Assembly: GCF_025264625.1 (NCBI RefSeq) | Contig: NZ_CP093313.1 | Span: 682,001 to 746,000 of the forward strand | DNA from: Occallatibacter riparius | Lineage (GTDB): Bacteria > Acidobacteriota > Terriglobia > Terriglobales > Acidobacteriaceae | Direction of reading: 5' to 3' | Length of the DNA: 64,000 nucleotides | Shown here: positions 7,615 through 17,253 of the stretch, in pieces | Position numbering within the stretch: the first letter of the stretch is position 1 | Layout: each line of letters begins with the position of its first letter | Notes under the pieces: generated by a model | Told to the model about the DNA's origin: nothing | The model's database searches: none | What the model saw: the letters and a program-made list of their open reading frames with translations, nothing else | Program-made: the position numbers and the translations under genes

Positions 7615-9555
7615 TTATCGGGTCGAGGCGGCAGTGGCCGGAGGGCTGCAGAAGGCGGTGCAGATGGCGTCGGCTACGTAGCCGGCGGCGGTGGCGAAGG
7701 CGCGGCCGGCCTGGTCTGCTTTGCCGGTTGAGGCGCTGACGCCTTCCGTGATGATGCCGCCATCCCAGTCGCTGCCGAGGAGTATTTTCATCGCCTGGTC
7801 GCGACCGGATTTAAGGCGCAGATGGTCGGCGACGCTCCACGAGGTTGTGAACGGCAGACGGTAGGAACCGGGGAGGCCGAAGGGCTGGTCGCTGTAAGAC
7901 CACTGATAGTTGGGCGAGTGAAGCCAGCGATACGTGCGCTGAAAGATGCGGTCGTCTTCGGAGACGAAGCCGAGGAATGGAAGCTTGAGGAGCGAGCCGG
8001 GAGGGACGTCGGCGAGGATGGGGTCTTTACTGGCCGGGGAGCCATCGGTGGCCGATACGAGGATGGGGCCGTCGGCGCCGGGGGCGTTTTGGGTGACGCA
8101 GAGTTTCAGGATGGCGGCGTGTAAGGCATCGGCTCGCGCGGCCATGTCGCGGCTCGTTGCTGCGTCGCCGAGACGCCCGTAGATCTGGGATAGATCCTTG
8201 AGAGCGAGCCATGTGAGTGCGTTGTCGTATGTCGAATAGCCCTGCTTGCGGTACTCATCCTGGGGATCGTGGAGCGTGATGAATAGACCCGTCTCGGGCA
8301 CGAAGTTGGTCAGGATGTTCCGCTGCAGGAAATCCAAATCAGCGCGATGCTTTTTGATGAAGGCGAAGTCTGCCGTGGCTGCGAGATAAGCGTAGAGCGC
8401 GGTGACGGGGGCATCGGCTTCGTCGAGTTCGAGTCCGTCTTCGAGCACGACGCCGTCGATGAAGCGGCTGTGCGTGCCGGTGTTGCGCAGCTGCACGGAG
8501 AGGGCATACTCGAGGGCGGAGCGGGCCATGTCGGGGTCGGTGTCGAGGAGCGCGGGGAAGCTCCACAACATGGCGTCGCGGTCCCAGTAGGCCGCGGAGA
8601 CGTAATAGCGCGGGCTGCGCGAGGTGATGCCGACTACCTGTTCGGTGTCGAGCGCCTTGCCCCAGGCATACATGCGGGTGAAGAGGAGGTTGCGGTTCAT
8701 CAGCATGTCGAGATCGGCACGGCCCGTTGTGCGCGTGCGCCGTAAGAACCACGTTGCTGCGTCGTTGAGAACCCCCTTGACGCCTTCGCGGTCGATGGTC
8801 TCGGCGAGAGCCTTTGCGGATTGCGTGGCCGAGTACTCCTCGAGGCCGACGCCGATAGCGAAGTGTGCCTCTGCTGTTTTTCCGGGTTCGAGGGTGAGGG
8901 TCTGGGAGGTGTCAGAAGAGGGGCCGCTGGTGACCGGCGGGCCGTTCACGTCGGCTTGGGAGCCGGGATGCAGGAGGGTCCACGCGAAATGCGTGTCAGA
9001 CGTGACGAAGGAGAAGACTTCGCCTGAGCCGCCGGTCCAGGGAGCGGGTGCGCCTCGCAGTTCGCCTTTTAATTCAACGGGCGTGTAGGTGACGCGATTG
9101 AGAGCGCCGAAGCGGGCGCGCAAACCGAGCGTGACCTTTGTCGCAGAGGTCTTGTTGTTGGTGATGGTCAGGCTGAGAAACGCGGCGCGCACGCCTGGAG
9201 GCGCGCACCACATGAGAGTCGCGGTGATTCCATCTTTGGTTAGCGTTGCTTTCGGAATCCACCAGGAGTGCAGCGTCCACTCGGGGTTGCGGAATTCGAG
9301 CGGCTTACCGTCGATTGCGAAGTAGGGCTCGAGCACTGGTTGGCCGCCGCCGCCGGTGACTTCGAGCAATCCGCGATCGCGCATGGAGAGCACGTTGAAG
9401 TTGTCGATGGCGCCATCGACGGCGCGGATGGTGGGCAGAGCAATCCACTCGTTGCCGGTGGGGATGACGTCCGACGAAGCGAGCTTTACGGGAACCGCGT
9501 TTTGCGCCAGAGCTACGTGCGCTACAGCAAGGCAAAGCAGGAACCGCAATTTCAT
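7615..9555 (-). CDS. Exported six-hairpin (alpha/alpha-barrel) glycosidase-like protein
   Basis: 646 residues. MKLRFLLCLAVAHVALAQ is a signal peptide, so it acts outside the cytoplasm. The first half is beta-rich and resembles the N-terminal supersandwich of alpha/alpha-barrel glycosidases. The second half holds helical repeats with aromatic and acidic motifs such as YYVSAAYWDRDAMLWSF and DGLELDEADAP, typical of six-hairpin enzymes (GH63, GH125 or GH15 type folds). The exact family and substrate cannot be fixed by eye. No strong Shine-Dalgarno precedes the ATG, but the signal peptide supports this start. Confidence 0.8.
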   Translation of the reverse strand: MKLRFLLCLAVAHVALAQNAVPVKLASSDVIPTGNEWIALPTIRAVDGAIDNFNVLSMRDRGLLEVTGGGGQPVLEPYFAIDGKPLEFRNPEWTLHSWWIPKATLTKDGITATLMWCAPPGVRAAFLSLTITNNKTSATKVTLGLRARFGALNRVTYTPVELKGELRGAPAPWTGGSGEVFSFVTSDTHFAWTLLHPGSQADVNGPPVTSGPSSDTSQTLTLEPGKTAEAHFAIGVGLEEYSATQSAKALAETIDREGVKGVLNDAATWFLRRTRTTGRADLDMLMNRNLLFTRMYAWGKALDTEQVVGITSRSPRYYVSAAYWDRDAMLWSFPALLDTDPDMARSALEYALSVQLRNTGTHSRFIDGVVLEDGLELDEADAPVTALYAYLAATADFAFIKKHRADLDFLQRNILTNFVPETGLFITLHDPQDEYRKQGYSTYDNALTWLALKDLSQIYGRLGDAATSRDMAARADALHAAILKLCVTQNAPGADGPILVSATDGSPASKDPILADVPPGSLLKLPFLGFVSEDDRIFQRTYRWLHSPNYQWSYSDQPFGLPGSYRLPFTTSWSVADHLRLKSGRDQAMKILLGSDWDGGIITEGVSASTGKADQAGRAFATAAGYVADAICTAFCSPPATAASTR

Positions 9556-9600
9556 GCCGCCATTTTCGCAGAACTGGCTTTGTGTTGGGCTTCACGCAGG

Positions 9601-9629
9601 ACGGCGCGCTTCTGATCGAAGCGCGCCGT
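9601..9629. terminator. 12-bp hairpin between leftward genes
   Basis: A perfect stem (ACGGCGCGCTTC / GAAGCGCGCCGT) with a 5-base loop sits 24 bases beyond the stop of the phosphoesterase gene and 46 bases before the glycosidase start. It lacks a T tract but probably ends or stabilises the phosphoesterase transcript. Confidence 0.5.
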
Positions 9630-9652
9630 GGTTGTTCCGCTCGCGGGCTGGT

Positions 9653-11638
9653 TCAGCGACCCATGCCGTGGCCGTGATCCTGACCATGATCGGGGCCGTG
9701 ATTGTGGCCGCCGAAGTCGAAGAGGTCGAACATGTCGCCGATGGCGGGAGAGTTTGTGGGCACGTACGGGTTGTTGTCGTCGACGCGCGGGTTGGGCAGA
9801 TTGTCGCGGCTGCGCATGGTTACCGGCTTCAGCCGCCAGTTGCGTTCTATGAATTTATTGAGGGAGACGTGGTCAGTGTATTCGTGCGAGATGTGGCCGG
9901 CCTGCGTGAAGGGCGAGACCACGATCATGGGCACGCGGGAGCCGTCGCCGAAGAAGTCGACGGGCTGCACGTAGCCGGAGTCATAGTAGCCGCCGCCTTC
10001 GTCGAAGGTGACGAAGATTGCGGTGCTGGACCAGAGGTCCTTGTTGGACTGCACCATGTCGACGATCTTTTTGACGAAGCCCTCGTAGAGGTCGAGCTTC
10101 GATGAGGCCGGGTGGCCATCGAGCAGGCCGCTGGGCTTTACCCAGGAGACTGCGGGTAGCGTGCCGTTCTGGATATCGCTGTAGAGATTGGTGGTGTCCT
10201 GGATATGCGCGTCGCGCACCGCAGGATCGGTCATGAACGAGGTGGAGTACTGAAGGAAGTTGCAGATGTTGCAGTAAATGTCAGTGGGATCCTGACCGTA
10301 GGGATCGTTCACGTAGCGATTCCACTGGTCGCCGTAGTACTTGAACGAGATGTTCTTATCAAGCAGCGCATTGCCGATGTTGCGCGTGGTGACCGGCGGG
10401 ATGGTGAATGCGGTCGTCTTGGGATCGCCGTAGGCCACGTTGCCGTTGCCGAAGTATCCGGGGTTGTAGTTGTTGAGGATGTAATAGGCGCCCTGCTGGC
10501 ACTTGGGATCGATGTGATAGGGCAGGTTGGCTTCGTACTGCAGGATCTCGGAAGCGCCGGGCGCATTCGGATCGGAGCAGTTGGAGTAGCTGCCGCCGCT
10601 GTAACCATCCTGCGTGTAGTAGTTGTTGGTGCCGGGCTGCGGGTTGGGATTCTCGATCTGATTTGCGGGAGGCGTGGCGGGATTGCCTTGCGGGTCGCTG
10701 AAGTAAATGTCGTCGCTATAGCCGAGCAGGATGTGATTGATGCCTGTTCCGCCGCTCCCTGCCTGGTGGAAGTTGTCGCTCATCGCATAGTTGTCGGCGA
10801 GGTACTTGAGGTAAGGCGCGTCACCCTGCTGCACGTTGTAGAAGCCCATGGACGTGGAGCCTTCGCCGGTGCTCATGTCGTTGAAGCCGGAGGGCTGGGG
10901 TTTGCCGTTGGAACCAGCGCCAACGGTAACTTCAACCCATGGGAAGAGATCGGACTGGCAGCCGCTGTTGTTCCAGCGCGTGGCGCGCCAGGGATTGCAG
11001 TCGAGCTGTTGCCACATTTGATAGAAGCGGTGCACGGGGCTGGCCGCGTAGGCGTCATAAGGCACGCCGGGCGTGAGCTGGAAGGGGCCAGGAGGCAGGC
11101 TGGTGGCATTGGGGATGCGGGTGTCGATGGTCTTTGCGGGAAGGCCGGTGCCGCCGGTTGTGAGATAGGTGTAGTACTGATCGTCGGGCAGGCCGTTCTC
11201 GATTGCTTTCGCTTCAGCCAGCGAGGAGATGTAAGGCTTGGTGGGGCCGCCGACGAGAGGGGGAGGAAGCACCTTGTAAGGACTCTTGCCATAGGGGATC
11301 GGCATCTCGTAGTCCTCTGGTTGCATGTCGATTGCTTTGTCCTGGTGGGCTCGCCAGTAGTGCGGGCCCGGAGTGCCGTCGGCGTTGATGATGTGTTTGG
11401 AGAGCAGGTTATCGACGTGCTGATCCCCCTTTGGCTTGTAAGTGGCGAAGACATGATCGAAGGTGCGGTTCTCGCCGATGATCACGATGACGTGCTTGAT
11501 GGGTGATGTGGTCTTTGCGTCGGTGCTTTGAGAGGCTTGCGCGAGAGCGGGCGTGGGAAGGCCCGCAAACACTTGCAGCCCAGCCAGAATCGCTGTGCCG
11601 CTCCTGAGGCAGATGGACTGAAGGGGGATCAGTTTCAT
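9653..11638 (-). CDS. Exported phosphoesterase of the phospholipase C / acid phosphatase family
   Basis: 661 residues with an N-terminal signal peptide ending near PALAQAS. The phosphoesterase family (PF04185, bacterial phospholipase C and AcpA) is marked by the metal and nucleophile segment IGENRTFDHVFATY near residue 50, and later by FVTFDEGGGYYDS and VPMIVVSPF. Members hydrolyse phosphate mono- or diesters such as phosphatidylcholine in the periplasm or outside. The last 20 residues are His/Gly/Asp-rich (GGHNHGPDHGQDHGHG), an unusual tail that could bind metal. The substrate is not deducible. Confidence 0.93.
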   Translation of the reverse strand: MKLIPLQSICLRSGTAILAGLQVFAGLPTPALAQASQSTDAKTTSPIKHVIVIIGENRTFDHVFATYKPKGDQHVDNLLSKHIINADGTPGPHYWRAHQDKAIDMQPEDYEMPIPYGKSPYKVLPPPLVGGPTKPYISSLAEAKAIENGLPDDQYYTYLTTGGTGLPAKTIDTRIPNATSLPPGPFQLTPGVPYDAYAASPVHRFYQMWQQLDCNPWRATRWNNSGCQSDLFPWVEVTVGAGSNGKPQPSGFNDMSTGEGSTSMGFYNVQQGDAPYLKYLADNYAMSDNFHQAGSGGTGINHILLGYSDDIYFSDPQGNPATPPANQIENPNPQPGTNNYYTQDGYSGGSYSNCSDPNAPGASEILQYEANLPYHIDPKCQQGAYYILNNYNPGYFGNGNVAYGDPKTTAFTIPPVTTRNIGNALLDKNISFKYYGDQWNRYVNDPYGQDPTDIYCNICNFLQYSTSFMTDPAVRDAHIQDTTNLYSDIQNGTLPAVSWVKPSGLLDGHPASSKLDLYEGFVKKIVDMVQSNKDLWSSTAIFVTFDEGGGYYDSGYVQPVDFFGDGSRVPMIVVSPFTQAGHISHEYTDHVSLNKFIERNWRLKPVTMRSRDNLPNPRVDDNNPYVPTNSPAIGDMFDLFDFGGHNHGPDHGQDHGHGMGR

Positions 11639-11803
11639 CGCACGCTCCGGGGATCAGTTGTTTCGCGGCGAATCGGAAATCCGCGAACATCCGGAGCATA
11701 TTTGGGCAGCCCTGCGTGGTCCTTGAATGAGCGGATAAAATCAGGCGGCATTTCTGTGAACTCTTCGAGCAGGGTCAAGAAGATTTTGCTGTTTGGCAGG
11801 TAA

Positions 11804-13228
11804 TTGGATTCCGTATTATGGCTGTCACATCCGATGATCGGGCAGGTCCAGGTCGTGTCTCCGGCCCAAGGCGCCCATGAGGGCGCGCTTGATGCTGCCC
11901 GCTGGAGTCTCGTTAGCCGGATAGGGTTCCGCTTCGTCTTTTCCTATCTAGTCCTGTACGGGCTGTACGTTCTCGAGATTCTCTGGTTTTTCCTGGTCAT
12001 GGTAGGCCGTCACAGGATGCCCAGCGGTTTCATCGCGCCGCTGTGGCATGTTGTGGTTCCGTGGTTTGGACACCACGTGCTGCATCTCCATTCGGCTATG
12101 GATTTCAACCAGAACGGCAGCGGCGACACCACGTACGAATACACGCTTGTTTTTTGCGAACTACTCCTGGCTGCATTGGCTACTGTCGTTTGGTCGCTTT
12201 TCGATCGGAAACGGCCTCACTACAAGAGGCTGTATGCGTGGATTCGTCTTCCGGTGCGACTCTTGCTGGCCGCGATGATGTTCACTTATGGGTCAGACAA
12301 GATGTTTATGCTTCAGTTCGGCCGGCTGACGCTTGCTGATCTCGCACGGCCTTTCGGCGAGATGTCGCCGCCCACGCTCATGTGGAACTTCATGGCCGCT
12401 TCGCCGGTGTACACGATTTTTGCCGGATGCGTGGAGACACTGGGAGGCATTCTGCTCCTGTTTCCGCAGACGGTGGCTCTTGGTGCGATTGTTGTGCTTG
12501 GCGCGATGACAAACGTCGTTTTCATGGATCTGAGCTACGACGTCGGTGTCAAGGCACTCTCCGCGCACTTCGCTCTCTTCGCCTTGTTCCTACTCGCCGA
12601 TCGCATGAAACCTCTGGCCGACTTGCTGATTTTTAACCGTTCAACGCAGGCGGTGCCCTGCATACCCCTGGCACGCTGCAAATGGATCGATCTCGCTGCG
12701 CAATTATCCGTGCCGGTTCTGGGAACCTTCCTACTCTTCTTCTTCATGTTTTTCGGGTACCGCGCGTATGGGCGCGTTCAGGCGAGAGCAGCCGATCGGA
12801 GCCCTCTCTACGGGATCTGGGATATTGACTCGTTTACCGTGAATGGGCAATCATCCGGGCCGTTGCTGACGCCGAAAATTCGTGATGTACTGCAGATTCC
12901 CGCAGAGAGCGAACGATGGCAACGACTTGTGTTTGAAGACAACAAGACTGCGGTGATTTTGCTCAAGAACAAGCAGGGCGCCCAGTTACTGGATACGGTG
13001 CAGGTGAAGGTCGATCCGCAGAAGGGATCTATCCTGTTCACCGATGACCGGGATTCAGCATGGAAGTGCACGCTCGATTTTCAGCGCGCCAACCCATCTC
13101 GGCTCGCTATCCAGGGCGAGATCAATGGTTCGCCAGTTTCCATCGCGCTGCATCTCGAAGACGACTCACGATTCCTGCTTCGCAACCGCGGAGTGCACTG
13201 GATCATCGAGCAAAACAACTTCAATTGA
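11804..13228 (+). CDS. DoxX-like multi-pass membrane protein with C-terminal soluble domain
   Basis: 474 residues from a TTG start; an in-frame ATG at 11834 is an equally plausible start, since neither has a strong ribosome site. About seven hydrophobic segments fill residues 40-330, with a DoxX-like four-helix core around residues 145-270. After the last helix (GTFLLFFFMFFGYRAYG) comes a 140-residue soluble domain (YGIWDIDSFTVNG to the C-terminus) rich in beta strands, resembling lipocalin-like WxxxSFxxNG domains. Role unknown. It is transcribed away from the phosphoesterase gene and toward the M13 peptidase, 54 bases upstream of it. Confidence 0.8.
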   Translation: MDSVLWLSHPMIGQVQVVSPAQGAHEGALDAARWSLVSRIGFRFVFSYLVLYGLYVLEILWFFLVMVGRHRMPSGFIAPLWHVVVPWFGHHVLHLHSAMDFNQNGSGDTTYEYTLVFCELLLAALATVVWSLFDRKRPHYKRLYAWIRLPVRLLLAAMMFTYGSDKMFMLQFGRLTLADLARPFGEMSPPTLMWNFMAASPVYTIFAGCVETLGGILLLFPQTVALGAIVVLGAMTNVVFMDLSYDVGVKALSAHFALFALFLLADRMKPLADLLIFNRSTQAVPCIPLARCKWIDLAAQLSVPVLGTFLLFFFMFFGYRAYGRVQARAADRSPLYGIWDIDSFTVNGQSSGPLLTPKIRDVLQIPAESERWQRLVFEDNKTAVILLKNKQGAQLLDTVQVKVDPQKGSILFTDDRDSAWKCTLDFQRANPSRLAIQGEINGSPVSIALHLEDDSRFLLRNRGVHWIIEQNNFN

Positions 13229-13282
13229 ACGGTGGCACTCTCGGCGTGCGCCATCCAGCGCAGCATCTGCTAGAGTTTCGGC

Positions 13283-15373
13283 ATGCAAAGCTACTGTTCC
13301 AAATCGCTTCGCTGTTCCTTACTCCTTGCCGCTCTCATGGTTTCTCCTCTGTTTGGGCAGGACAGCACGTCTTCGCCGTCAGGCTCACAGACAACGGCTT
13401 CGCCCTCTGAGTTGAAGGTGTTTGATTCTTCGCTGCTCGATACGACGGTAGACCCGTGCGATAACTTCTACAAGTTCAGTTGCAATGGCTGGTTCAAGAA
13501 GAATCCGCTGCCGGCGGATCAGACTTCGTATGGGCGGTTCACGGAGCTCTATGAGCTGAATCGCCTGCATCTGAGGCAGATATTGGAAACCGCGGCGGCG
13601 GCCGGCCCGGAGTTGCGCAGTTCGAACGAGCAGAAGATCGGCGACGAATATGCGAGCTGCATGGATACGGAGGCAATCAACAAGACTGGGATCACGCCGC
13701 TTAAGCCAGAACTGGATCGCGTGGCCGCGCTGAAGTCGATGAAGGATTTGCCGGAGTTGCTGGGGCACCTGCATCGCTCGGGCGTGAGCGCGTTTTTCGC
13801 GATGAGCTCGAACCAAGACTTTGCCGATGCGAGCCAGGTGATCTTGTTTTATTTCGCATCGGGGCTGGGCCTGCCGGAGCGCGATTATTACACGCGCACG
13901 GATGCCAAGTCCGTGGAGCAGCGCAAGCAGTACGTGGCGCACGTGACGAAGATGTTGACGCTAGCAGGCGAGCCCGAGGCGCAGGCGGGGAAAGATGCAC
14001 AGACGGTGCTCGATCTGGAGACGCGGCTCGCGAAGACGTCACTGACGATCACTGAGCAGCGCGATCCGCATAATCTGGATCACCCGACCACCGTTGCAGC
14101 GCTGGATAACGATCTGTCGCATTTCTCGCTGGCCGAGTACAACCGCGCGGCGCGGACGCCGATCAGCGGGAAGGCGAATGACAACGAGCCAAAGTTCATG
14201 GCGGAGTTTAACCGCATCCTGGCGGACACTCCGCTGGATGAGGTGAAGACCTATCTGCGGTGGCATGTGATCCATGCATACGCGGGGACGTCGATGCCTG
14301 AGGCGTTTGAGACGGAGAGCTGGAATTTCTACGCACACATTTTGAATGGCGCGGAGAAGCAGCAGGAACGATGGAAGCGCTGCACGAGCCGGGTGGATCG
14401 CGAGATGGGCGAGGCGCTGGGGCAGGTGTATGTGGCAAAGTACTTCCCGCCCGAGGCGAAGGACCGTGCGCTGACCATGACGATTTCGATTGAAGACGCG
14501 ATGGGCAAGGACATTGGCTCGCTGGACTGGATGAGCGCGGAGACGAAGGCCAAGGCGAAGGAAAAGTTGAAGACGGTGATGAACAAGGTCGGGTATCCCG
14601 ACAAGTGGCGCGACTACTCGAAGCTGGAGATTGTGCGAGGCGATCCATTCGGCAATCAGCAGCGCGTGCGGCAGTTCAACTTCGACCGCGAGATCGCGAA
14701 GATCGGCAAGCCGGTGGACAAGGCGGAGTGGTATATGTCGCCGCCGACGGTGAATGCGTACTACGATCCGCAGCAGAATAATGTGAACTTCCCGGCGGGA
14801 TATTTCCAGCCGCCATTTTTCAGTGACAAGGAAGACGACGCGGCGAACTATGGGGACATGGGATCGACAGTGGGGCATGAGCTCACGCATGGCTTCGACG
14901 ACGAGGGCCGGCAGTATGACAAGGACGGCAACCTCAAGGACTGGTGGACCAAGAACGACGAGAAAGACTTCAACGACCGCGCCGAGTGCATGGTGAAGCA
15001 GTATGACGCGATTGAGGCGGTTCCCGGGGTGCATCTGAATGGGAAGCTGACGCTGGGAGAGAATCTCGCCGATCTGGGCGGCCTGTGGCTGGCGTGGATT
15101 GCGTGGCAGGACAAGGCGAATGCCGCGCACATCGACATGGACGACAAGACGGACGGCTACACGCCCGAGCAGCGCTTCTGGATTGCTTATGCGCAGCAGT
15201 GGTGCACGCAGACGCGGCCGGAGCAGTTGCGGACGCAGGCGCAAACTGATCCGCATGCGCCGGATGAGTATCGCAGTAACGTAGTGCTCAGCGATCTGCC
15301 GGAATTTGCGAAGAGCTTCAGTTGCAAGAAGGGCAGCAAGATGGTGGCGGAAAAGCCGTGCCGCATTTGGTAA
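13283..15373 (+). CDS. M13 family zinc metallopeptidase (neprilysin/PepO-like)
   Basis: 696 residues, the usual M13 length. A signal peptide (MQSYCSK to SPLFGQ) precedes the catalytic part, so the enzyme is exported. The family marker VDPCDNFYKFSCNGW is present early. The zinc site HELTH (near residue 534), the third ligand in ENLADLGGL, the substrate-binding NAYY motif, and the terminal CRIW all match neprilysin-type peptidases. These cleave short peptides on the amino side of hydrophobic residues. A strong terminator follows at 15393. Confidence 0.95.
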   Translation: MQSYCSKSLRCSLLLAALMVSPLFGQDSTSSPSGSQTTASPSELKVFDSSLLDTTVDPCDNFYKFSCNGWFKKNPLPADQTSYGRFTELYELNRLHLRQILETAAAAGPELRSSNEQKIGDEYASCMDTEAINKTGITPLKPELDRVAALKSMKDLPELLGHLHRSGVSAFFAMSSNQDFADASQVILFYFASGLGLPERDYYTRTDAKSVEQRKQYVAHVTKMLTLAGEPEAQAGKDAQTVLDLETRLAKTSLTITEQRDPHNLDHPTTVAALDNDLSHFSLAEYNRAARTPISGKANDNEPKFMAEFNRILADTPLDEVKTYLRWHVIHAYAGTSMPEAFETESWNFYAHILNGAEKQQERWKRCTSRVDREMGEALGQVYVAKYFPPEAKDRALTMTISIEDAMGKDIGSLDWMSAETKAKAKEKLKTVMNKVGYPDKWRDYSKLEIVRGDPFGNQQRVRQFNFDREIAKIGKPVDKAEWYMSPPTVNAYYDPQQNNVNFPAGYFQPPFFSDKEDDAANYGDMGSTVGHELTHGFDDEGRQYDKDGNLKDWWTKNDEKDFNDRAECMVKQYDAIEAVPGVHLNGKLTLGENLADLGGLWLAWIAWQDKANAAHIDMDDKTDGYTPEQRFWIAYAQQWCTQTRPEQLRTQAQTDPHAPDEYRSNVVLSDLPEFAKSFSCKKGSKMVAEKPCRIW

Positions 15374-15392
15374 GGCGCGGTTGGGTGTGACG

Positions 15393-15422
15393 AAAAGGCG
15401 TCCCTCATGGGACGCCTTTTTT
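15393..15422. terminator. Bidirectional rho-independent terminator
   Basis: AAAA, stem GGCGTCCC, loop TCAT, stem GGGACGCC, then six T. It lies 20 bases after the M13 peptidase stop and 25 bases beyond the leftward K+ channel stop. The A tract on one side and T tract on the other let it serve both convergent genes. Confidence 0.92.
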
Positions 15423-15446
15423 GCTGCTGCGAGCGTACCTCGCAGG

Positions 15447-16148
15447 CTATTCCTTCTGTTCCTGGCGCGAGGCGACAAGGCGCGCGACGGTGATGGCAAC
15501 GTAGAGGACGCCGGCTGCGGCTTCAAGAGTGGTGCACATGCGGGCGGCCGGCTTTACGGCGACGATGTCTCCGTAGCCCAGGGTGGTGAGCGTGGTCATG
15601 CTGAAGTAGAGGAAGGTGCTCCAGGGAACTGGCTCGGGCATGGGAGCGCCGCCCTGCGTGAACGAGCCCGGCTGCACGATGTTGAGCACGCCGTAGATTG
15701 CGAACCAGCACATGCCCAGCAGGAAATAGAGGCTTACCGAGACATACATGCCTCCTTTTTCTGTGCCTCCGGCTCTGCCGAGGTACACGAAGAGGCTGAC
15801 GGAGACGAAGAAGAAGAAGATGGCCAAGGCGATCCGGCTGGCAAGGTCGAGCCATTGGTAAGGCAGTGACTGGCTCAGCGCCAGAGAGATCATGGACAGC
15901 AGGGCGAGCGGGATGGCGGTCCAGAAGATGGTGCGCTTCTCCGCAAGTTCCATGGCGGAAGCGACCAGAGCGACATAGAGCACTATGATGATCGCGATCT
16001 TGCCGATCAAGCGATTCTCAGAGAGCGCGGGCAGTATGTAAAAGAGAACGATGGAGGCGAGCAGCAGCTTGGAGCGCCGCTCGCGGTTCAAGATGCCTGC
16101 GGGTCCGAAGAACTTACGAAACAGGCTTGAGTGCTGGTCTTGCGTCAT
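15447..16148 (-). CDS. Two-pore-helix potassium channel family protein
   Basis: 233 residues with about six hydrophobic segments. The last pore unit carries the K+ selectivity filter in TTLTTLGYGDIVAVKP, preceded by a pore helix (STFLYFSMTT) and followed by an inner helix (LEAAAGVLYVAITVARL), as in Ion_trans_2 (PF07885). It has no RCK/TrkA regulatory domain, so gating is not evident. It probably passes K+ across the inner membrane. It is convergent with the M13 peptidase gene. Confidence 0.9.
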   Translation of the reverse strand: MTQDQHSSLFRKFFGPAGILNRERRSKLLLASIVLFYILPALSENRLIGKIAIIIVLYVALVASAMELAEKRTIFWTAIPLALLSMISLALSQSLPYQWLDLASRIALAIFFFFVSVSLFVYLGRAGGTEKGGMYVSVSLYFLLGMCWFAIYGVLNIVQPGSFTQGGAPMPEPVPWSTFLYFSMTTLTTLGYGDIVAVKPAARMCTTLEAAAGVLYVAITVARLVASRQEQKE

Positions 16149-16171
16149 CGGATGATCACAGAAAAACGAAG

Positions 16172-16225
16172 GGGAAGCGGCAAGGGCTGGAAGATGTTTC
16201 CCGTGCCGTCCAAGAGCCGCTTCCC
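16172..16225. terminator. Long-loop inverted repeat after the OmpA-type gene
   Basis: A 10-bp perfect inverted repeat (GGGAAGCGGC / GCCGCTTCCC) with a 34-base loop sits just beyond the leftward OmpA-type stop. A terminator or 3' stabilising structure is possible. The long loop and lack of a T tract keep this tentative. Confidence 0.35.
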
Positions 16226-16235
16226 TTCCGGTTGA

Positions 16236-17090
16236 CTAGCTGGTTTTGGCTGCGGTTCCGGCGATGGCCTTGTTCTGCAGCACGCGCACCACGACGCGGC
16301 GATTCTGCTCCTGCCCTTCTTTGGTTTGGTTATCGCCCACCTGTTCGGTGACGCCCATCGCGCCTGGCGCCAGCATGCGTGTGAGCGGAATCTTGCACTG
16401 CTGGATCAAAATCGTCGAGACGTTGTCGGCGCGTTTCTCGCTCAGTTCCTGGTTCTTGGCCGCATTTCCGACAGCGGACGCATACCCCTTGATCTCGATC
16501 ATGTATCCCTGAACGTTCTGCGCCTTCTGCGCGAGCGCCTGCAACTGCGGAACGTACTGCTGTTCAACGTTGGTCTTGCCGTTCGCGAAAAGAATCGTGA
16601 CTTCATCCAAGATGTAGTAGTCGTCCAGTTGACCGAACCGCGCAACCGCCTCCTGGATGGCCGCATTCTGCTTGGTCAGCTCCTGTTGGTTGGCCGCGAC
16701 CTGCTGATTTGTTTCGTGCATTCCCGCCTGGATCGCGTTGGCCTGCTTCAGGTCATCGCCGCTAAACCGGATGGTCTGTGCGACGAGCTGATTCTGGTCG
16801 TTGAGGACTCCTTTGACCTTGATCGGCAGTCCCGGGATCAGCGAAGCGAACGACATTGCTTTGGAGCGTTTCTTCAGCATCCCCTGCGCTTGTCCCACAT
16901 CCGTGCTGTCAGTGAGCACGACGGTCGTTTCTGTGTTGTCTTTGTTTTGCAGAGTCAGCTGCTCGCCGCTCCGCGTCTTGATGATTCCGTTGGCTTCGGT
17001 CTGCTGAGCCGAAGCCGCAATGCTCGCCCCTGCCAGGACGATGACTGCAGCAGCCGCGGTAAAGGATCTGAGCACGCGCGCATGAAACAT
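16236..17090 (-). CDS. OmpA family peptidoglycan-associated protein with N-terminal beta domain
   Basis: 284 residues from the ATG at 17090, chosen for its GGAG site and the signal peptide MFHARVLRSF to AASAQQ; the longer open frame adds 26 unconvincing residues. Residues 35-110 form a small beta domain (NGIIKTRSGEQLTLQ and on) of the DUF5666/OB-like kind. A Gln/Asn-rich helical linker follows. Residues 165-275 are an OmpA/MotB C-terminal domain with IEIKGYASAVGNAAKNQELS and the terminal NRRVVVRV, which bind peptidoglycan. It likely links the outer envelope to the cell wall. Confidence 0.9.
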   Translation of the reverse strand: MFHARVLRSFTAAAAVIVLAGASIAASAQQTEANGIIKTRSGEQLTLQNKDNTETTVVLTDSTDVGQAQGMLKKRSKAMSFASLIPGLPIKVKGVLNDQNQLVAQTIRFSGDDLKQANAIQAGMHETNQQVAANQQELTKQNAAIQEAVARFGQLDDYYILDEVTILFANGKTNVEQQYVPQLQALAQKAQNVQGYMIEIKGYASAVGNAAKNQELSEKRADNVSTILIQQCKIPLTRMLAPGAMGVTEQVGDNQTKEGQEQNRRVVVRVLQNKAIAGTAAKTS

Positions 17091-17253
17091 GGTTCTCTCC
17101 GCCTCTTCTTCAAGTTGGTTCAGTTGGTTTAGGACCAGCCGGGAATGCACGCCTCTGGGTGGGGGCACGCGTTGCTCCGGCGGCTTTCCTGCTTATAGAG
17201 AGCGTGGCGGTAGCGGGCGGTAGAAGCCACTCGCACTTTTACCAGAGAGGCGA

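Noticed and set aside
10205..11506. 433-codon rightward frame
   Set aside because: Antisense to the exported phosphoesterase; low-complexity Val/Gly composition and no domain.
14039..15526. 495-codon leftward frame
   Set aside because: Antisense to the M13 peptidase and running through the terminator at 15393; Arg/Leu-rich shadow.
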